64,000 bases of DNA from Streptomyces sp. RKAG293 (GTDB lineage: Bacteria; Actinomycetota; Actinomycetes; Streptomycetales; Streptomycetaceae): NCBI RefSeq assembly GCF_023701745.1, contig NZ_JAJOZB010000001.1:992001-1056000 (forward strand), given 5' to 3'. The notes beneath the pieces were generated by a model that saw only the letters and a program-made list of their open reading frames with translations, ran no database searches and was not told the DNA's origin. Positions 51,613-60,033 of the stretch are shown here, one piece after another. The stretch's first letter is position 1. Each line of letters begins with the position of its first letter. The translations under genes and the position numbers were made by a program.

Positions 51613-52485
51613 TCAGCCGGCGTGTCGTTCGGGCAGTCCGGTGACCGCACGCAGCGGACGCTCGGTCAGCGCCGTCATGCGGGAGTGGTCCTCGGCGGTG
51701 CGCGGGGTGAAGAGCAGCACGAGCGCCGAGGGGTCGTCCACCGGATGGAAGGAGGACAGCGCCAGCTCGATCCGGCCGATGCCCGGTGGTTCGACGACGA
51801 CGGTACGCGTGGTCAGCTCCGCCACCGAGTGGCAGCCCCACCAGTGGCGCAACTGCGGGGCGTCCTCGTCCAGGTGGCGGTAGACCTCCCCGGTCCTGGG
51901 GTCGGAGAGGGACGTGCCGGCCTGGGCGCGGAAGTGCTGGAAGACGTTCATCGCCAGCGGCTCCCAGTCGTGCAGCACGGTGCGCAGCTGGCGGCCCGCG
52001 ACCATCAGCCACATCAGGTTGCGGCGGTCGGCGGGCACCGCCTCCGGAGCGCCCCACAGCGCGCTCCACGCGGTGTTCCATCCGAGCAGGTCGAAGTGCC
52101 GGTCCAGCAGTACGGCCGGGCTGGTGGGCCAGGAGTCCAGCACCGGCTGCACGGTAGACGCGAGGTTCCCCGAACCGTCCAGGTCCAGCGGACCGGTCGG
52201 TTCGTGGTGCCCGGCCAGCCGCATGGCGTGCCGCAGCCCCGCCGGATCCAGCCGCAGGGCCCGGGCGACCGCCTCCAGCACCTGCCGGGAGGCGGTCACC
52301 CGGCCCTGTTCCAGCCAGGTGTACCAGGCCAGTCCCACTCCGGACAGCGACGCGACCTCCTCACGCCGCAGCCCCGGTGTGCGGCGCCGGGAGCTGGCGG
52401 TCAGTCCCACGTCGGACGGCTGGAGCAGTTCGCGGTGGGCTCGCAGGAAGGCGCCGAGTTCCTGGCTGGGGAGGGGGGTGGACAT
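51613..52485 (-). CDS. XRE-family regulator with MmyB-like ligand domain
   Basis: A 290-aa regulator common in actinomycetes. The HTH (about 8-75) includes RRRTPGLRREEVASLSGVGLAWYTWLEQGR. The C-terminal MmyB-like PAS-type domain (about 110-285) includes PAVLLDRHFDLLGWNTAWSALWG and GRIELALSSFHPVDDPSALVLLFTP. It may bind a fatty acid or other hydrophobic ligand. It follows the biosynthetic operon on the same strand after 52 bases and may regulate or be co-transcribed with it. Confidence 0.92.
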   Translation of the reverse strand: MSTPLPSQELGAFLRAHRELLQPSDVGLTASSRRRTPGLRREEVASLSGVGLAWYTWLEQGRVTASRQVLEAVARALRLDPAGLRHAMRLAGHHEPTGPLDLDGSGNLASTVQPVLDSWPTSPAVLLDRHFDLLGWNTAWSALWGAPEAVPADRRNLMWLMVAGRQLRTVLHDWEPLAMNVFQHFRAQAGTSLSDPRTGEVYRHLDEDAPQLRHWWGCHSVAELTTRTVVVEPPGIGRIELALSSFHPVDDPSALVLLFTPRTAEDHSRMTALTERPLRAVTGLPERHAG

Positions 52486-52537
52486 CGGAGGTGACTCCTC
52501 GGCCGGCGGGGTCGGTTCGGTGCTTCCAGACTAGGCG

Positions 52538-53401
52538 TCAATCACGTGGCTGGAGTTTCCACAGTCGTACGGGCATGTTGCTGACCCAGCCGCGTTCACC
52601 CTGCCGTCGCCAGGCGGCCTCGCCGACCGCCCGGAAGAACTCCGCACGTTGCGCGGGCGGGACGAGGCGGCTGTAGTAGTCGCCGAAGGTGGCGGCGTGG
52701 AAGTGGCCGTACTGGCCCGCGTCCTCGATGTGCACCACGGCGTCCCGGTCGAGGACCGACTCGACCCGGAAGTGACGTTCCAGGAGCCCGGCCAGGTCCT
52801 CGATCGTCCGGGTGCGGGTGGCGATGGGCAGCACCGCGCCGCCCGCGTCCCCCTCCCCCGCGGCGAACACCCCGGGTACGGCGTCCCGTTCGGCGCCCAG
52901 GGCCACCAGGGCGTCGCGGACGATGTCGTCCTCACCGCCGAGGCCGTGCTCGTCCCGCGCCGGATGGTAGGTCGTCAGCAGGAAGTGCCCGCCGGGGGCG
53001 AGGTGGTCGCGTACCCAGGCCAGGATGCGGTCCTCGTCGGGGTACAGCCAGTGCAGAACCGACGTCATGGTGACCACGTCCGGCCGGTACTCCAGCGGGG
53101 CGGGCACGGTCAGATCGGCCTGGTGCAGCGCGACCCGGTCGCCGTACGGGCGCAGCCGTCCGGCCGCCTCGGCGATGCGGTGCTCGGACCGTTCCAGGCC
53201 GACCGCCAGCCACAGTGACGGGTGGCGGTCGAGGGCGGAGCGCAGCAGCTGGCCGATGCCGCTGCCGAGGTCGAGCAGCACTTCGGGCGCGCCCGGCACC
53301 TGGTCGAGCACCCAGTCACGGTCGTGGACCTGCCGGAGCCTGCTGGCGTCCGCGTAGCCGGACAGCGTCCGGGCCTGGATCTCGACGGCTGACGCGGTCA
53401 C
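52538..53401 (-). CDS. Class I SAM-dependent methyltransferase of the biosynthetic operon
   Basis: A 287-aa enzyme: motif I VLLDLGSGIGQLLRSAL (about 41-57), GLERSEHRIAEAA, DVVTMTSVLHWLYPDEDRIL and HLAPGGHFLLTTYHP. It resembles small-molecule O- or N-methyltransferases. The GTG start overlaps the stop of the monooxygenase gene by GTGA. It is the fifth gene of an operon in which every junction overlaps, so it likely methylates the product of the hydroxylase or amidotransferase steps. Confidence 0.88.
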   Translation of the reverse strand: MTASAVEIQARTLSGYADASRLRQVHDRDWVLDQVPGAPEVLLDLGSGIGQLLRSALDRHPSLWLAVGLERSEHRIAEAAGRLRPYGDRVALHQADLTVPAPLEYRPDVVTMTSVLHWLYPDEDRILAWVRDHLAPGGHFLLTTYHPARDEHGLGGEDDIVRDALVALGAERDAVPGVFAAGEGDAGGAVLPIATRTRTIEDLAGLLERHFRVESVLDRDAVVHIEDAGQYGHFHAATFGDYYSRLVPPAQRAEFFRAVGEAAWRRQGERGWVSNMPVRLWKLQPRD

Positions 53402-54879
53402 GACTGGACCTCCGGGGAAGTGGTGGGTTCGGCGATGAGCCGCTGCAGCCGCTCGCGCACACTGCTCTGGTCGTAGCGCCGGTACAGGTTGATGCGGTTG
53501 CGGGCCAGGTCTCCCCGGTGGACGAACTCGTAGAGGTCCTGGCGCTGGCCGAAGCCGTCACCGGTCAGTTCCCAGGCGAGCCGGAACAGCCGGGACTTGT
53601 GTTCGGCGTCGATGCCGCGCCCGCGCATGTAGCGGTCGAGGTGCGGCCGGAGCCGTGGGTTGGCCAGATCGTTCGCCGTCGGCTGCATCAGCAGCCCGGA
53701 GGCGCCGATGCCGCGCACGATGTCGACCGCCTTGCCGGCCACTTCGGCGGACCACACCCGGCTGGCCGCGGTGTCCCCGGGCGCCAGCAGACCGCTGTCG
53801 GTGACGGTGGCACGGGCTTCGGCGGCGTCCAGGAAGTACTCGGTGAGTTCGGCGTAGCCGGCCAGCGTTCCCAGGTCCTCCTGGATGTTCCGGAAGCCGT
53901 CCACACCGATGCTCTCGGCCACGAGGGTCGCGGTGGCCAGCAGGGTGCGCAGCCGCTCGCGGTAGCGGACGTGGCCGATGTAGGCGCTCCAGGCGTTGAT
54001 CCGGCCCAGTCCGGTCCTGGCCAGTTCGCTCTCGCGCAGCAGGAAGACCCGGTCCCACGGCACCAGGACGTCGTCGAAGAACAGCATGGCGTCCTGCTCG
54101 TCGAAGCGGGCGCCGAGCGGATGGGCGTGTCCCCACGGGCTGCTGCCGAGGGGTTCGCGGCACAGGGTCACCAGGCCGGGTGTGTTCAGCGGCAGGGCGA
54201 ACCAGACGACGAACTGCTCACCGCGGCGCTGGGCGAACGACGCCGACAGGTAGACCAGCACCTCGTGCGCCAGCGGGGCCAGGGTGGTCAGCTGCTTGGC
54301 GCCGCGGACGACGATGCCCCGCTCGTTCTCCGACAGCACGCGCAGCGCGAGATCGGGATCGTCCACCGGGTCGGCGGACCGGTCGATCTGCGGGTCGCCC
54401 AGCGCGTGCGAGAGCACCAGGTCGTTGCGGGAGGTGTGGTGGTACCAGGCCTCGGCGTTGGTGCCGAATCCGGTGCGCGCCTTCTCCAGCTGGTGGCGGA
54501 AGTCGTAGAGGCCGACCGCGATGGAGGCCATGAAGGCGGGCGAGCGCCCGTGCTGGCCGAGGGATTCGGCGTGCCAGAACTCGGCGCTGCGCCGCTGCAC
54601 GCGCAGTTCCTCCAGGGTGCGCGGCGGCTGGTAGGCGCGGGCCAGGCGCTGCCCGGTGGCCGGGTCCTGCCAGGTGAGCAGGTCCTGGTGGTCGGGATGG
54701 TGCTGGAGGTCGAGCAGCCGGCCGATCTCGTCGGCGGCGGGCTTGAACGCCGGATGGCCGGCCGGGTCGCCGATGCGCTTCCCGTCGAGGTACAGCTCAC
54801 GGCCGTCGTCGAGTTCGGCCCGGTACCGGTCGGCGGTGAGCAGGCCCCGTCCGGTGTCGGTGGTGTCCAGCAGGGTCAT
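53398..54879 (-). CDS. HpaB-family FADH2-dependent monooxygenase
   Basis: A 493-aa enzyme of the 4-hydroxyphenylacetate 3-monooxygenase family: SIAVGLYDFRHQLEKA, YHHTSRNDLVLSHALGDPQIDRS, LFFDDVLVPWDRVFLL, GYAELTEYFLDAAEA and QPTANDLANPRLRPHLDRYM. Such two-component enzymes use FADH2 to hydroxylate phenols or, in some natural-product pathways, amines. The flavin reductase is the overlapping gene upstream (ATGA). In this context it would be a tailoring enzyme on an aromatic or amino acid-derived substrate. Confidence 0.92.
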   Translation of the reverse strand: MTLLDTTDTGRGLLTADRYRAELDDGRELYLDGKRIGDPAGHPAFKPAADEIGRLLDLQHHPDHQDLLTWQDPATGQRLARAYQPPRTLEELRVQRRSAEFWHAESLGQHGRSPAFMASIAVGLYDFRHQLEKARTGFGTNAEAWYHHTSRNDLVLSHALGDPQIDRSADPVDDPDLALRVLSENERGIVVRGAKQLTTLAPLAHEVLVYLSASFAQRRGEQFVVWFALPLNTPGLVTLCREPLGSSPWGHAHPLGARFDEQDAMLFFDDVLVPWDRVFLLRESELARTGLGRINAWSAYIGHVRYRERLRTLLATATLVAESIGVDGFRNIQEDLGTLAGYAELTEYFLDAAEARATVTDSGLLAPGDTAASRVWSAEVAGKAVDIVRGIGASGLLMQPTANDLANPRLRPHLDRYMRGRGIDAEHKSRLFRLAWELTGDGFGQRQDLYEFVHRGDLARNRINLYRRYDQSSVRERLQRLIAEPTTSPEVQS

Positions 54880-55451
54880 GCGTGCACTCCAGTCGGGGTG
54901 ATCGGTTGGCGGTCGAGGGAGCGGTACCGTCCGTCGTGGTAGAGCAGCGGCTCACCGTCACCGGTGTCCGCGGCGACGGCCTGCCCGACGAGGATCGCGT
55001 GGTCGCCGCCGGGCAGGACGCTGTGCAGCCGGCAGTCGAACCAGGCCAGGCAGTGCTCCAGGACGGGCGCGCCGGTGAGCTCCGCCCGCATCGGCGCGGT
55101 GGTGAAGAATCCGAGTGCGCGGCCGGCGCCCGGGGCGGCGAACCGCTGGGCGATGTGCTCCTGTTCCCGGCTCAGCGCGCTCACGGCGAACCGGCCGCTG
55201 CCGCGGACGGCGTCGACCAGCGGGCTTCGCCGGTCCACCGCGACGCTGACCAGCAGGGGTTCCAGGGACAGCGGGCACAGCGAGGAGACGGTCTTGGCGA
55301 AGACCTCCTCGCCCCATTGCGTGGTCACGACGCCGACCCCGGTGGTCCAGTGCCGGGCCGCGGCGCGGAAGGCGTCCGCTCCGAGGGCCGGTTCGGTTCG
55401 CGGGCGGCCGGACGGGGCCTGCGCGCGGGCGGCGGGACTCGTGGGGCTCAT
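54876..55451 (-). CDS. NAD(P)H:flavin oxidoreductase (HpaC-like)
   Basis: A 191-aa flavin reductase fold: FRAAARHWTTGVGVVTTQWGEE, SLCPLSLEPLLVSVAVDRRSP, GRFAVSALSREQEHIAQRF, CLAWFDCRLHSVLPGGDHAILVGQ. It supplies reduced flavin to the HpaB-type monooxygenase next to it. The N-terminal 30 residues are Ala/Pro-rich and disordered. It overlaps the asparagine synthetase upstream and the monooxygenase downstream by four bases each, so all three are made in step. Confidence 0.93.
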   Translation of the reverse strand: MSPTSPAARAQAPSGRPRTEPALGADAFRAAARHWTTGVGVVTTQWGEEVFAKTVSSLCPLSLEPLLVSVAVDRRSPLVDAVRGSGRFAVSALSREQEHIAQRFAAPGAGRALGFFTTAPMRAELTGAPVLEHCLAWFDCRLHSVLPGGDHAILVGQAVAADTGDGEPLLYHDGRYRSLDRQPITPTGVHA

Positions 55452-57277
55452 CGCAGCCCCACGCGGTAGGCCCGCAGCCATTCGTCGACCTGGATCAGGT
55501 GGTCGAGGCCGCCGATCGGGTTGGGAGCCGTTCGCGGGCTGGGCAGTGGACGTCCTTCGGCGAGCGCACGGCGCACCACGTCCCGGTCGACCAGGTCGAA
55601 GACGGGAGCCTGCGGATCGGCGAGCAGTTCGTGCGCGCGGGCGGTGAGCACCTCGCTGTAGCGGACCGCGGGGGTCGACGGGTAGCCGCTCTTCGGCCGG
55701 TCCGTCACCTGGGGTGGCAGCAGGTCGCGGACGGCGTCGCGGAGCAGCCCCTTGGAGCGCCCGCCGGGGGACTTGAGGTCCCAGGGCACGTTCCACAGGT
55801 ACTCCACCAGCCGGTGGTCGCAGAACGGCACCCGCACCTCCAGGCCCACCGACATGCTCACCCGGTCCACGCGGTCCAGCAGCGGCGGGAGCCAGCGGGT
55901 CAGCGCCAGATGGAAGACCTCCCGCAGCCGCCGGTCCGGTCCGGTCTCGCCGTCCAGCCGGGGCACTTCGGCCAGCGACCGCCGGTACGCCTCGGCGGTG
56001 TACTCGTCGGGGCGGACCTCGGCGCGGACCTCGGGGCGCAGCAGTGCGGCCGGGGTGGTGCGGCCGTGCAGCCAGGGGAAGGTGTCGGCGGCGAGTGCCT
56101 GCGCGTCGTGGAAGTAGGGGTAGCCGCCGAAGATCTCGTCGGCGGCCTCCCCGGAGAGCGCCACCGTGGAGTGCCGCCGTACCTCGCGGAACAGCAGGTG
56201 CAGCGAGGCGTCCATCTCCCCCCAGCCGGGCCGGTCCCGGGCGCGCAGGACGGCGTCACGGGCAGCGAGCATGTCGTCGTCGGGGACCACGACGGAGGTG
56301 TGCCGGGTGCCGATGTGCTCGGCGGCGGCCTGGACGTACGGGGCGTCCAGGGTGGTGCGCCAGGCGTCCGGGGTGCGTTCCGCGCTGCCGGGGAAGTCCA
56401 CCGAGAAGCTGGTGACCTTGCCCTGGCCGGCGCGCTCGCGGGCGCTCGCGGCCAGCGCGGTGATGGCGCTGGAGTCCACCCCTCCCGACAGCAGGGTGCA
56501 CAGCGGGACGTCGCTGAGCAGCTGGCGCTCGACGCTGTCGGCGAGGAGCGCGCGGACGGTCTCCCGGGTGGTCGCCGGGTCGTCGGTGTGCGGCTGTGAC
56601 TCCAGCGCCCAGTAGGACGACTGCTGGGTCACCGACCTGCCGACCGTCACCACGGTGCCGGGGCGCACTTCGTGCAGACCGCGGAAGAGTCCGTGGCCCG
56701 CCGTCGGCGCGGCCGGGAGGGCGAAGAGTTCGGCGATGCCCTCGGCGTCCAGTTCGGGCCGGAAGAGCGGGTTGGCCAGGACGGCCTTGGGCTCGGAGCC
56801 GAACAGCACACCGCTGCGGTGGGCGTGCCAGTACAGCGGCTTGATCCCCAGGTGGTCCCGGACCAGCAGCAGTTCCTCGCGGCGGGTGTCCCACAGCGCG
56901 TACGCGAAGATGCCGTTGAACCTGCGGGGTGCCTGGTCACCCCACTGCACGTGGGCCCGCAGTACGACCTCGGTGTCCGACGCGGTGCGGAACTCGTGCC
57001 CGAGGGATCGCAGTTCGGCGCGCACCTCGCGGTAGTTGTAGAGCTCGCCGTTGTAGCTGAGCACGGCGCGCGGAAGGGGGAGGTCCCGCAGCGGCTGCAC
57101 ACCGCCGTCGAGGTCGATGACCGAGAGCCTGCGGTGCCCGAGTGCGGCGTACTTGGAGAGCCAGACACCGTCGGCGTCCGGTCCCCGGCACGCCAGGGTC
57201 TCGGTCATGGCCCGCACGGTCCGTTCCCTGGTGCGCAGGTCGGTCTCCCAGTCGACCCATCCGGTGATCCCGCACAT
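55448..57277 (-). CDS. Asparagine synthetase (glutamine-hydrolysing), biosynthetic type
   Basis: A 609-aa class B amidotransferase. Cys2 (MCGITG) is the glutaminase nucleophile, with RGPDADGVWL, SYNGELYNY and SDTEVVL of the N-terminal domain. The synthetase domain has SGGVDSS (264-270), ALSGEAADEIFGGYPY and VPFCDHRLVEYLWNVPWDLKSPGG. In primary metabolism it makes Asn; in gene clusters such enzymes form amides on unusual carboxylates. The ATG at 57277 shares one base with the stop of the gene before (TGATG). This operon placement argues for a specialised acceptor. Confidence 0.93.
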   Translation of the reverse strand: MCGITGWVDWETDLRTRERTVRAMTETLACRGPDADGVWLSKYAALGHRRLSVIDLDGGVQPLRDLPLPRAVLSYNGELYNYREVRAELRSLGHEFRTASDTEVVLRAHVQWGDQAPRRFNGIFAYALWDTRREELLLVRDHLGIKPLYWHAHRSGVLFGSEPKAVLANPLFRPELDAEGIAELFALPAAPTAGHGLFRGLHEVRPGTVVTVGRSVTQQSSYWALESQPHTDDPATTRETVRALLADSVERQLLSDVPLCTLLSGGVDSSAITALAASARERAGQGKVTSFSVDFPGSAERTPDAWRTTLDAPYVQAAAEHIGTRHTSVVVPDDDMLAARDAVLRARDRPGWGEMDASLHLLFREVRRHSTVALSGEAADEIFGGYPYFHDAQALAADTFPWLHGRTTPAALLRPEVRAEVRPDEYTAEAYRRSLAEVPRLDGETGPDRRLREVFHLALTRWLPPLLDRVDRVSMSVGLEVRVPFCDHRLVEYLWNVPWDLKSPGGRSKGLLRDAVRDLLPPQVTDRPKSGYPSTPAVRYSEVLTARAHELLADPQAPVFDLVDRDVVRRALAEGRPLPSPRTAPNPIGGLDHLIQVDEWLRAYRVGLR

Positions 57278-58128
57278 CACGCCTCCCGCGGGGTGACGGG
57301 GAGGGTGGTGTCGCCGGCCGGGGCGTCGGCCTCCCAGCGGCAGCCGTGCCCGGTGGGTCCGCTGCGCAGCCGGTGCGCGGGACGGTAGCCCTTGGCGCGG
57401 ATGTTGGCGGACAGCGCCTCGGTGCAGTAGGTGCACGGTGAGGCGAGCGTGAGGCGCACTCCGCTGCGCCGGGCCCTCTCGCGGTAGTCCCAGATCGCGC
57501 AGTGGGTGATGGTCAGCGCCGCATGGTCGGGGCCTTCGGGTGCGTCGGAGTCGAACTCGTAGTCGGAACCGTAGAGTTCGGCCTGCCGGGCGATGCGGTG
57601 GATCGGGTCGGCGGCGCCCCGCCCGTGGTCGGGCTCGACGGTGCGGTGCACCTCGGCGTTGGCGCCGGCCCATCCGGCGAGCGCTTCCTCGCCGTACCGG
57701 GTGACGAGGAATCGCTCCATCAGTGCCTGGCCGCGGAAGAACACCCGTTGCCAGGACGCCGAGTCGGCGTCCCGCGCAGCGGGCAGATCGGCGAAGAGTT
57801 CGGCCTGCAGCGCGAACCAGTCGGTCAGATGGAGATGATCGCCCCGCGTCACCAGGAACGAGGTGAGGCCGGCCTCTGCCTCGTGCAGGCGCTGGCGCCA
57901 CAGGGCCGAGCGCTCGTCCTCGGGCATCGACCGGTACGCGGGCCGGTACGGGGCCGGGTAGGGGAGGTCGTACGGGCCGCCGGCCGCCGGGAGCGTGCTG
58001 CCGTCCCCGGAGCGCGGCTCCCCCAGTACCGCGGTGCGCGGTCCGGGGACGGTTCCGGCGCCCGCGCCGCGTGGAGTGGGTTCCTGGGGTCCGGTCCGTG
58101 CGATGGCTGCCTCGGGCACATCGCTCAT
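57277..58128 (-). CDS. ATC-hydrolase-like protein, first gene of the biosynthetic operon
   Basis: A 283-aa protein. The C-terminal half (about 160-270) resembles the 2-amino-thiazoline-4-carboxylate hydrolase family: DPIHRIARQAELYGSDYEFD, a Cys in LTITHCAIWDYRERARRSG, a Cys pair in SPCTYCTEALS and a late GPTGHGCRWEAD. The first 70 residues are Pro/Gly/Ala-rich and probably disordered. Family members hydrolyse a thiazoline or serve unknown cluster steps; the match is by eye and modest. AAGGAGA precedes the ATG. It heads five overlapping genes. Confidence 0.55.
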   Translation of the reverse strand: MSDVPEAAIARTGPQEPTPRGAGAGTVPGPRTAVLGEPRSGDGSTLPAAGGPYDLPYPAPYRPAYRSMPEDERSALWRQRLHEAEAGLTSFLVTRGDHLHLTDWFALQAELFADLPAARDADSASWQRVFFRGQALMERFLVTRYGEEALAGWAGANAEVHRTVEPDHGRGAADPIHRIARQAELYGSDYEFDSDAPEGPDHAALTITHCAIWDYRERARRSGVRLTLASPCTYCTEALSANIRAKGYRPAHRLRSGPTGHGCRWEADAPAGDTTLPVTPREA

Positions 58129-58462
58129 CAGGGTCTCCTTCTACAGGTTCTACGGGGACGGGTCGTGCGGGACCCGGGACCCCGGGCTGTGCGGCCGTCA
58201 CGGGTCGGGGGATGAGGACCCGGGATGCGGACCTGGGGTGCGGGTCGCGGCGGTCTCGGTCCTCGGCAACGCTACGGAGCGGCACCCCGTGGCCAGAAGC
58301 CCCGAACGGAGCGGGCCGGGGCGACCTACGGAGCCCCCGTCTGCTCCTAAGGTCGCCCCGCCGTTGCCGGGCCCGGACATGCCGACGGCGGGCACCCCGC
58401 ACAGGTGCCCGCCGTCGACGGCGCCGCGGCCGCCGCTCCCGCGCCGGAGCGGCAGCCCGCCC
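58129..58462. other. Promoter region of the biosynthetic operon
   Basis: A 334-base gap between the LuxR gene and the operon on the same strand. It holds the 11-bp inverted repeat at 58317-58360. No other gene or strong hairpin was identified. Confidence 0.4.
58317..58360. promoter_or_regulatory. Inverted repeat CGGGGCGACCT-N22-AGGTCGCCCCG
   Basis: The 11-bp arms are perfect, about 33 bp centre to centre (three helical turns), and lie about 190 bases upstream of the biosynthetic operon. The pair could be an operator for the LuxR regulator, or a terminator or attenuator for its transcript. Confidence 0.5.
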
Positions 58463-59389
58463 TCAGCCGGCCAGACCGTGCCGGTGGGCGTAGAGCGCCG
58501 CACGCAGCCGGTCGGACTGGCCGATCTTGCGCATCGCCTGGGTCAGATGCTTCTTGACGGTGGCCTCGGCCAGCGCGAGCTCGCGCCCGATCTCGGCATT
58601 GCCCAGGCCCCGGGCCAGCTGGGAGAGCACGTCGCGCTCCCGGTCCGTCAGTCCGCAGTGCTGCGGCGGTGACTCCGCGGCGTGCCCGGCCAGACTGGCC
58701 AGGTGCACCCGGGCCGACGGCGGGGCGGGCAGGAAGACCGCGCCGCCCGCGGCGGCGGTCGCCACGGCGCTGATGATGCGGTCCTCCGGCAGGTCCAGCG
58801 GGAAGCAGCCGTTCGCCCCGGTCAGCAGCATCCGGCTGGCCTCCGCCGTGCTCTCCGCCCGGCGCAGCAGCAGCACCCGTGCGTCGGGTGCGCCGTCGGG
58901 GCCGCGCAGTTCGACCACGGCGGCGAGGTCGTCGGCGAGTGTCGCGCCGCCGCCCAGCAGGATGACGTCGGGCTGCACCCGTCGCACCCCCTCCACGGCG
59001 CGCAGCGGGTCACCGGTGCTGCTGCCCACCACGGTCATCCCCGGCACGCTGGCCAGGACGCTGCGCAGTCCGGCGCTGGCCACCGGGTGCCGCTCCACCA
59101 GGAACACCCGGGTGGTGTCCGAGGCCCGGTCCGCGGCCACGGTGCACAGCGGATGCCCGCAGGAGCAGGACGGTTCGGCTGCGGGACGGCGGACCGGACC
59201 GCCGCCGGCGGAGAACGCGTCCGGCTCCGCCAGCAGTTGGTGCCCCGCGATGAGGTCCAGCGGATTGTCGATCTCGATGTGCAGCGCGTCCGTCGTGGCC
59301 GGCCGGGCCGGGACGGACGGGCCCCGCCGCCCGGACTGCCGCCGGTTGCGTCCGGAGCACGGGTCGGCGAGCTCGGTCAGCGTTCCCAT
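58463..59389 (-). CDS. LuxR-family regulator with degenerate receiver
   Basis: A 308-aa NarL-like protein. The C-terminal LuxR HTH (about 240-305) has LTDRERDVLSQLARGLGNAEIGRELALAEATVKKHLTQAMRKI. The middle (about 93-215) has a receiver fold, but the phospho-acceptor Asp is Gly (PDVILLGGGATL) and the acidic pair is reduced (VFLVERHP), so it cannot be phosphorylated normally. The N-terminal 90 residues carry a Cys-rich segment (SCSCGHPLC). It may respond to a ligand rather than a kinase. GGAGG precedes the ATG. It is the upstream neighbour of the biosynthetic operon and its likely regulator. Confidence 0.88.
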   Translation of the reverse strand: MGTLTELADPCSGRNRRQSGRRGPSVPARPATTDALHIEIDNPLDLIAGHQLLAEPDAFSAGGGPVRRPAAEPSCSCGHPLCTVAADRASDTTRVFLVERHPVASAGLRSVLASVPGMTVVGSSTGDPLRAVEGVRRVQPDVILLGGGATLADDLAAVVELRGPDGAPDARVLLLRRAESTAEASRMLLTGANGCFPLDLPEDRIISAVATAAAGGAVFLPAPPSARVHLASLAGHAAESPPQHCGLTDRERDVLSQLARGLGNAEIGRELALAEATVKKHLTQAMRKIGQSDRLRAALYAHRHGLAG

Positions 59390-60029
59390 CGGGAACCTCC
59401 GGACCGGAGCGGCAGGTTGACGGTTCGGGCGGGCCGTCCGGCCCGGCCGGCTGGTCGACGGGTCAGGTCACGGATGTCGTGCGGCATGGCGGTGCGGTCC
59501 CCTCGGAGGTGACGGAGCCGGTCCCTGGCGGGACGACGCGGCGATAGGACGCGGGTTCCGCCCTGCTCCATGACGGTTCCGAGGTCCCGGAACGTCACTG
59601 ACGGATCATCAGAGGGGCGGCTGTCCGCTGCGGGAGGAGGGGCGCTGCCGGGCAGCCGGAGGCTGGGCGGTCAGCGCCGGGCGCCGGGGCGACATGTCTC
59701 GTCGAAGCACCTGCGGTGCCACGAGCCGCAGATGCCGACCAACGTGAAGTCGGTGCGCCGGATAGCCATGCGCGCAGGGTAATTCCGTACGCGAGTACGG
59801 GTCAAGGTCGGTCCACGACCGGCGCTGCGGGGCAGCGCGCTGATCCGCACCCCGGATCCCATGACCACAGGTAACAGCATGAACGCCTGGCTGGCTGCCG
59901 GCCGGCCGGCTGAGCCACCTTCTTCCCATCGGCCGGAGTGACCGGCCCTGGAAGGACCACGCTCATGCCAGCCCCTGCCCGCCTCCCCGTCGCCCGGCCG
60001 CCGGGCGCCCCGCTCCGGCCGGTGCCCGC
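59390..60029. other. Divergent region between LuxR and ABC importer genes
   Basis: About 640 bases holding the predicted leaderless mini-ORF on the minus strand (59671-59769), its promoter, and a 22-codon mini-ORF on the plus strand (59965-60033). Between 59390 and 59670 only weak frames are seen. Confidence 0.4.
59671..59769 (-). CDS. Possible leaderless 32-aa Cys-containing peptide
   Basis: A short ORF starting MAIRRTDFTLVGICGSW with three Cys (14, 21, 26). Third-position G/C is high (28 of 31 codons). On the minus strand, TTGACC (59805-59800) and TACCCT, 18 bases apart, end six bases before the ATG, so transcription would start on the A of the ATG: a leaderless gene. It lies 280 bases upstream of the LuxR gene on the same strand. 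It could be a regulatory leader or a free peptide. Confidence 0.45.
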   Translation of the reverse strand: MAIRRTDFTLVGICGSWHRRCFDETCRPGARR

Positions 60030-60033
60030 ATGA
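59965..60033 (+). CDS. 22-codon mini-ORF coupled to the ABC permease
   Basis: It starts at ATG 59965 after GGAAGGA and stops at TGA 60031-60033, overlapping the permease ATG at 60030 by ATGA. The permease itself has no ribosome binding site, so translation of the importer appears to depend on this mini-ORF. The peptide (MPAPARLPVARPPGAP...) is Pro/Ala-rich and likely has no function of its own. Confidence 0.5.
   Translation: MPAPARLPVARPPGAPLRPVPA

Noticed and set aside
53398-54879. HpaB monooxygenase as a tryptophan hydroxylase for the RES-701-like peptide
   Set aside because: Some RES-701 peptides carry a hydroxylated Trp, but this gene is about 50 kb away and tightly built into another operon.
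59377-59598. Arg-rich minus-strand frame overlapping the start of the LuxR gene
   Set aside because: It covers the ribosome binding site and start of LuxR, has skewed Arg/Pro content typical of an out-of-phase GC-rich frame, and no own good start signal.
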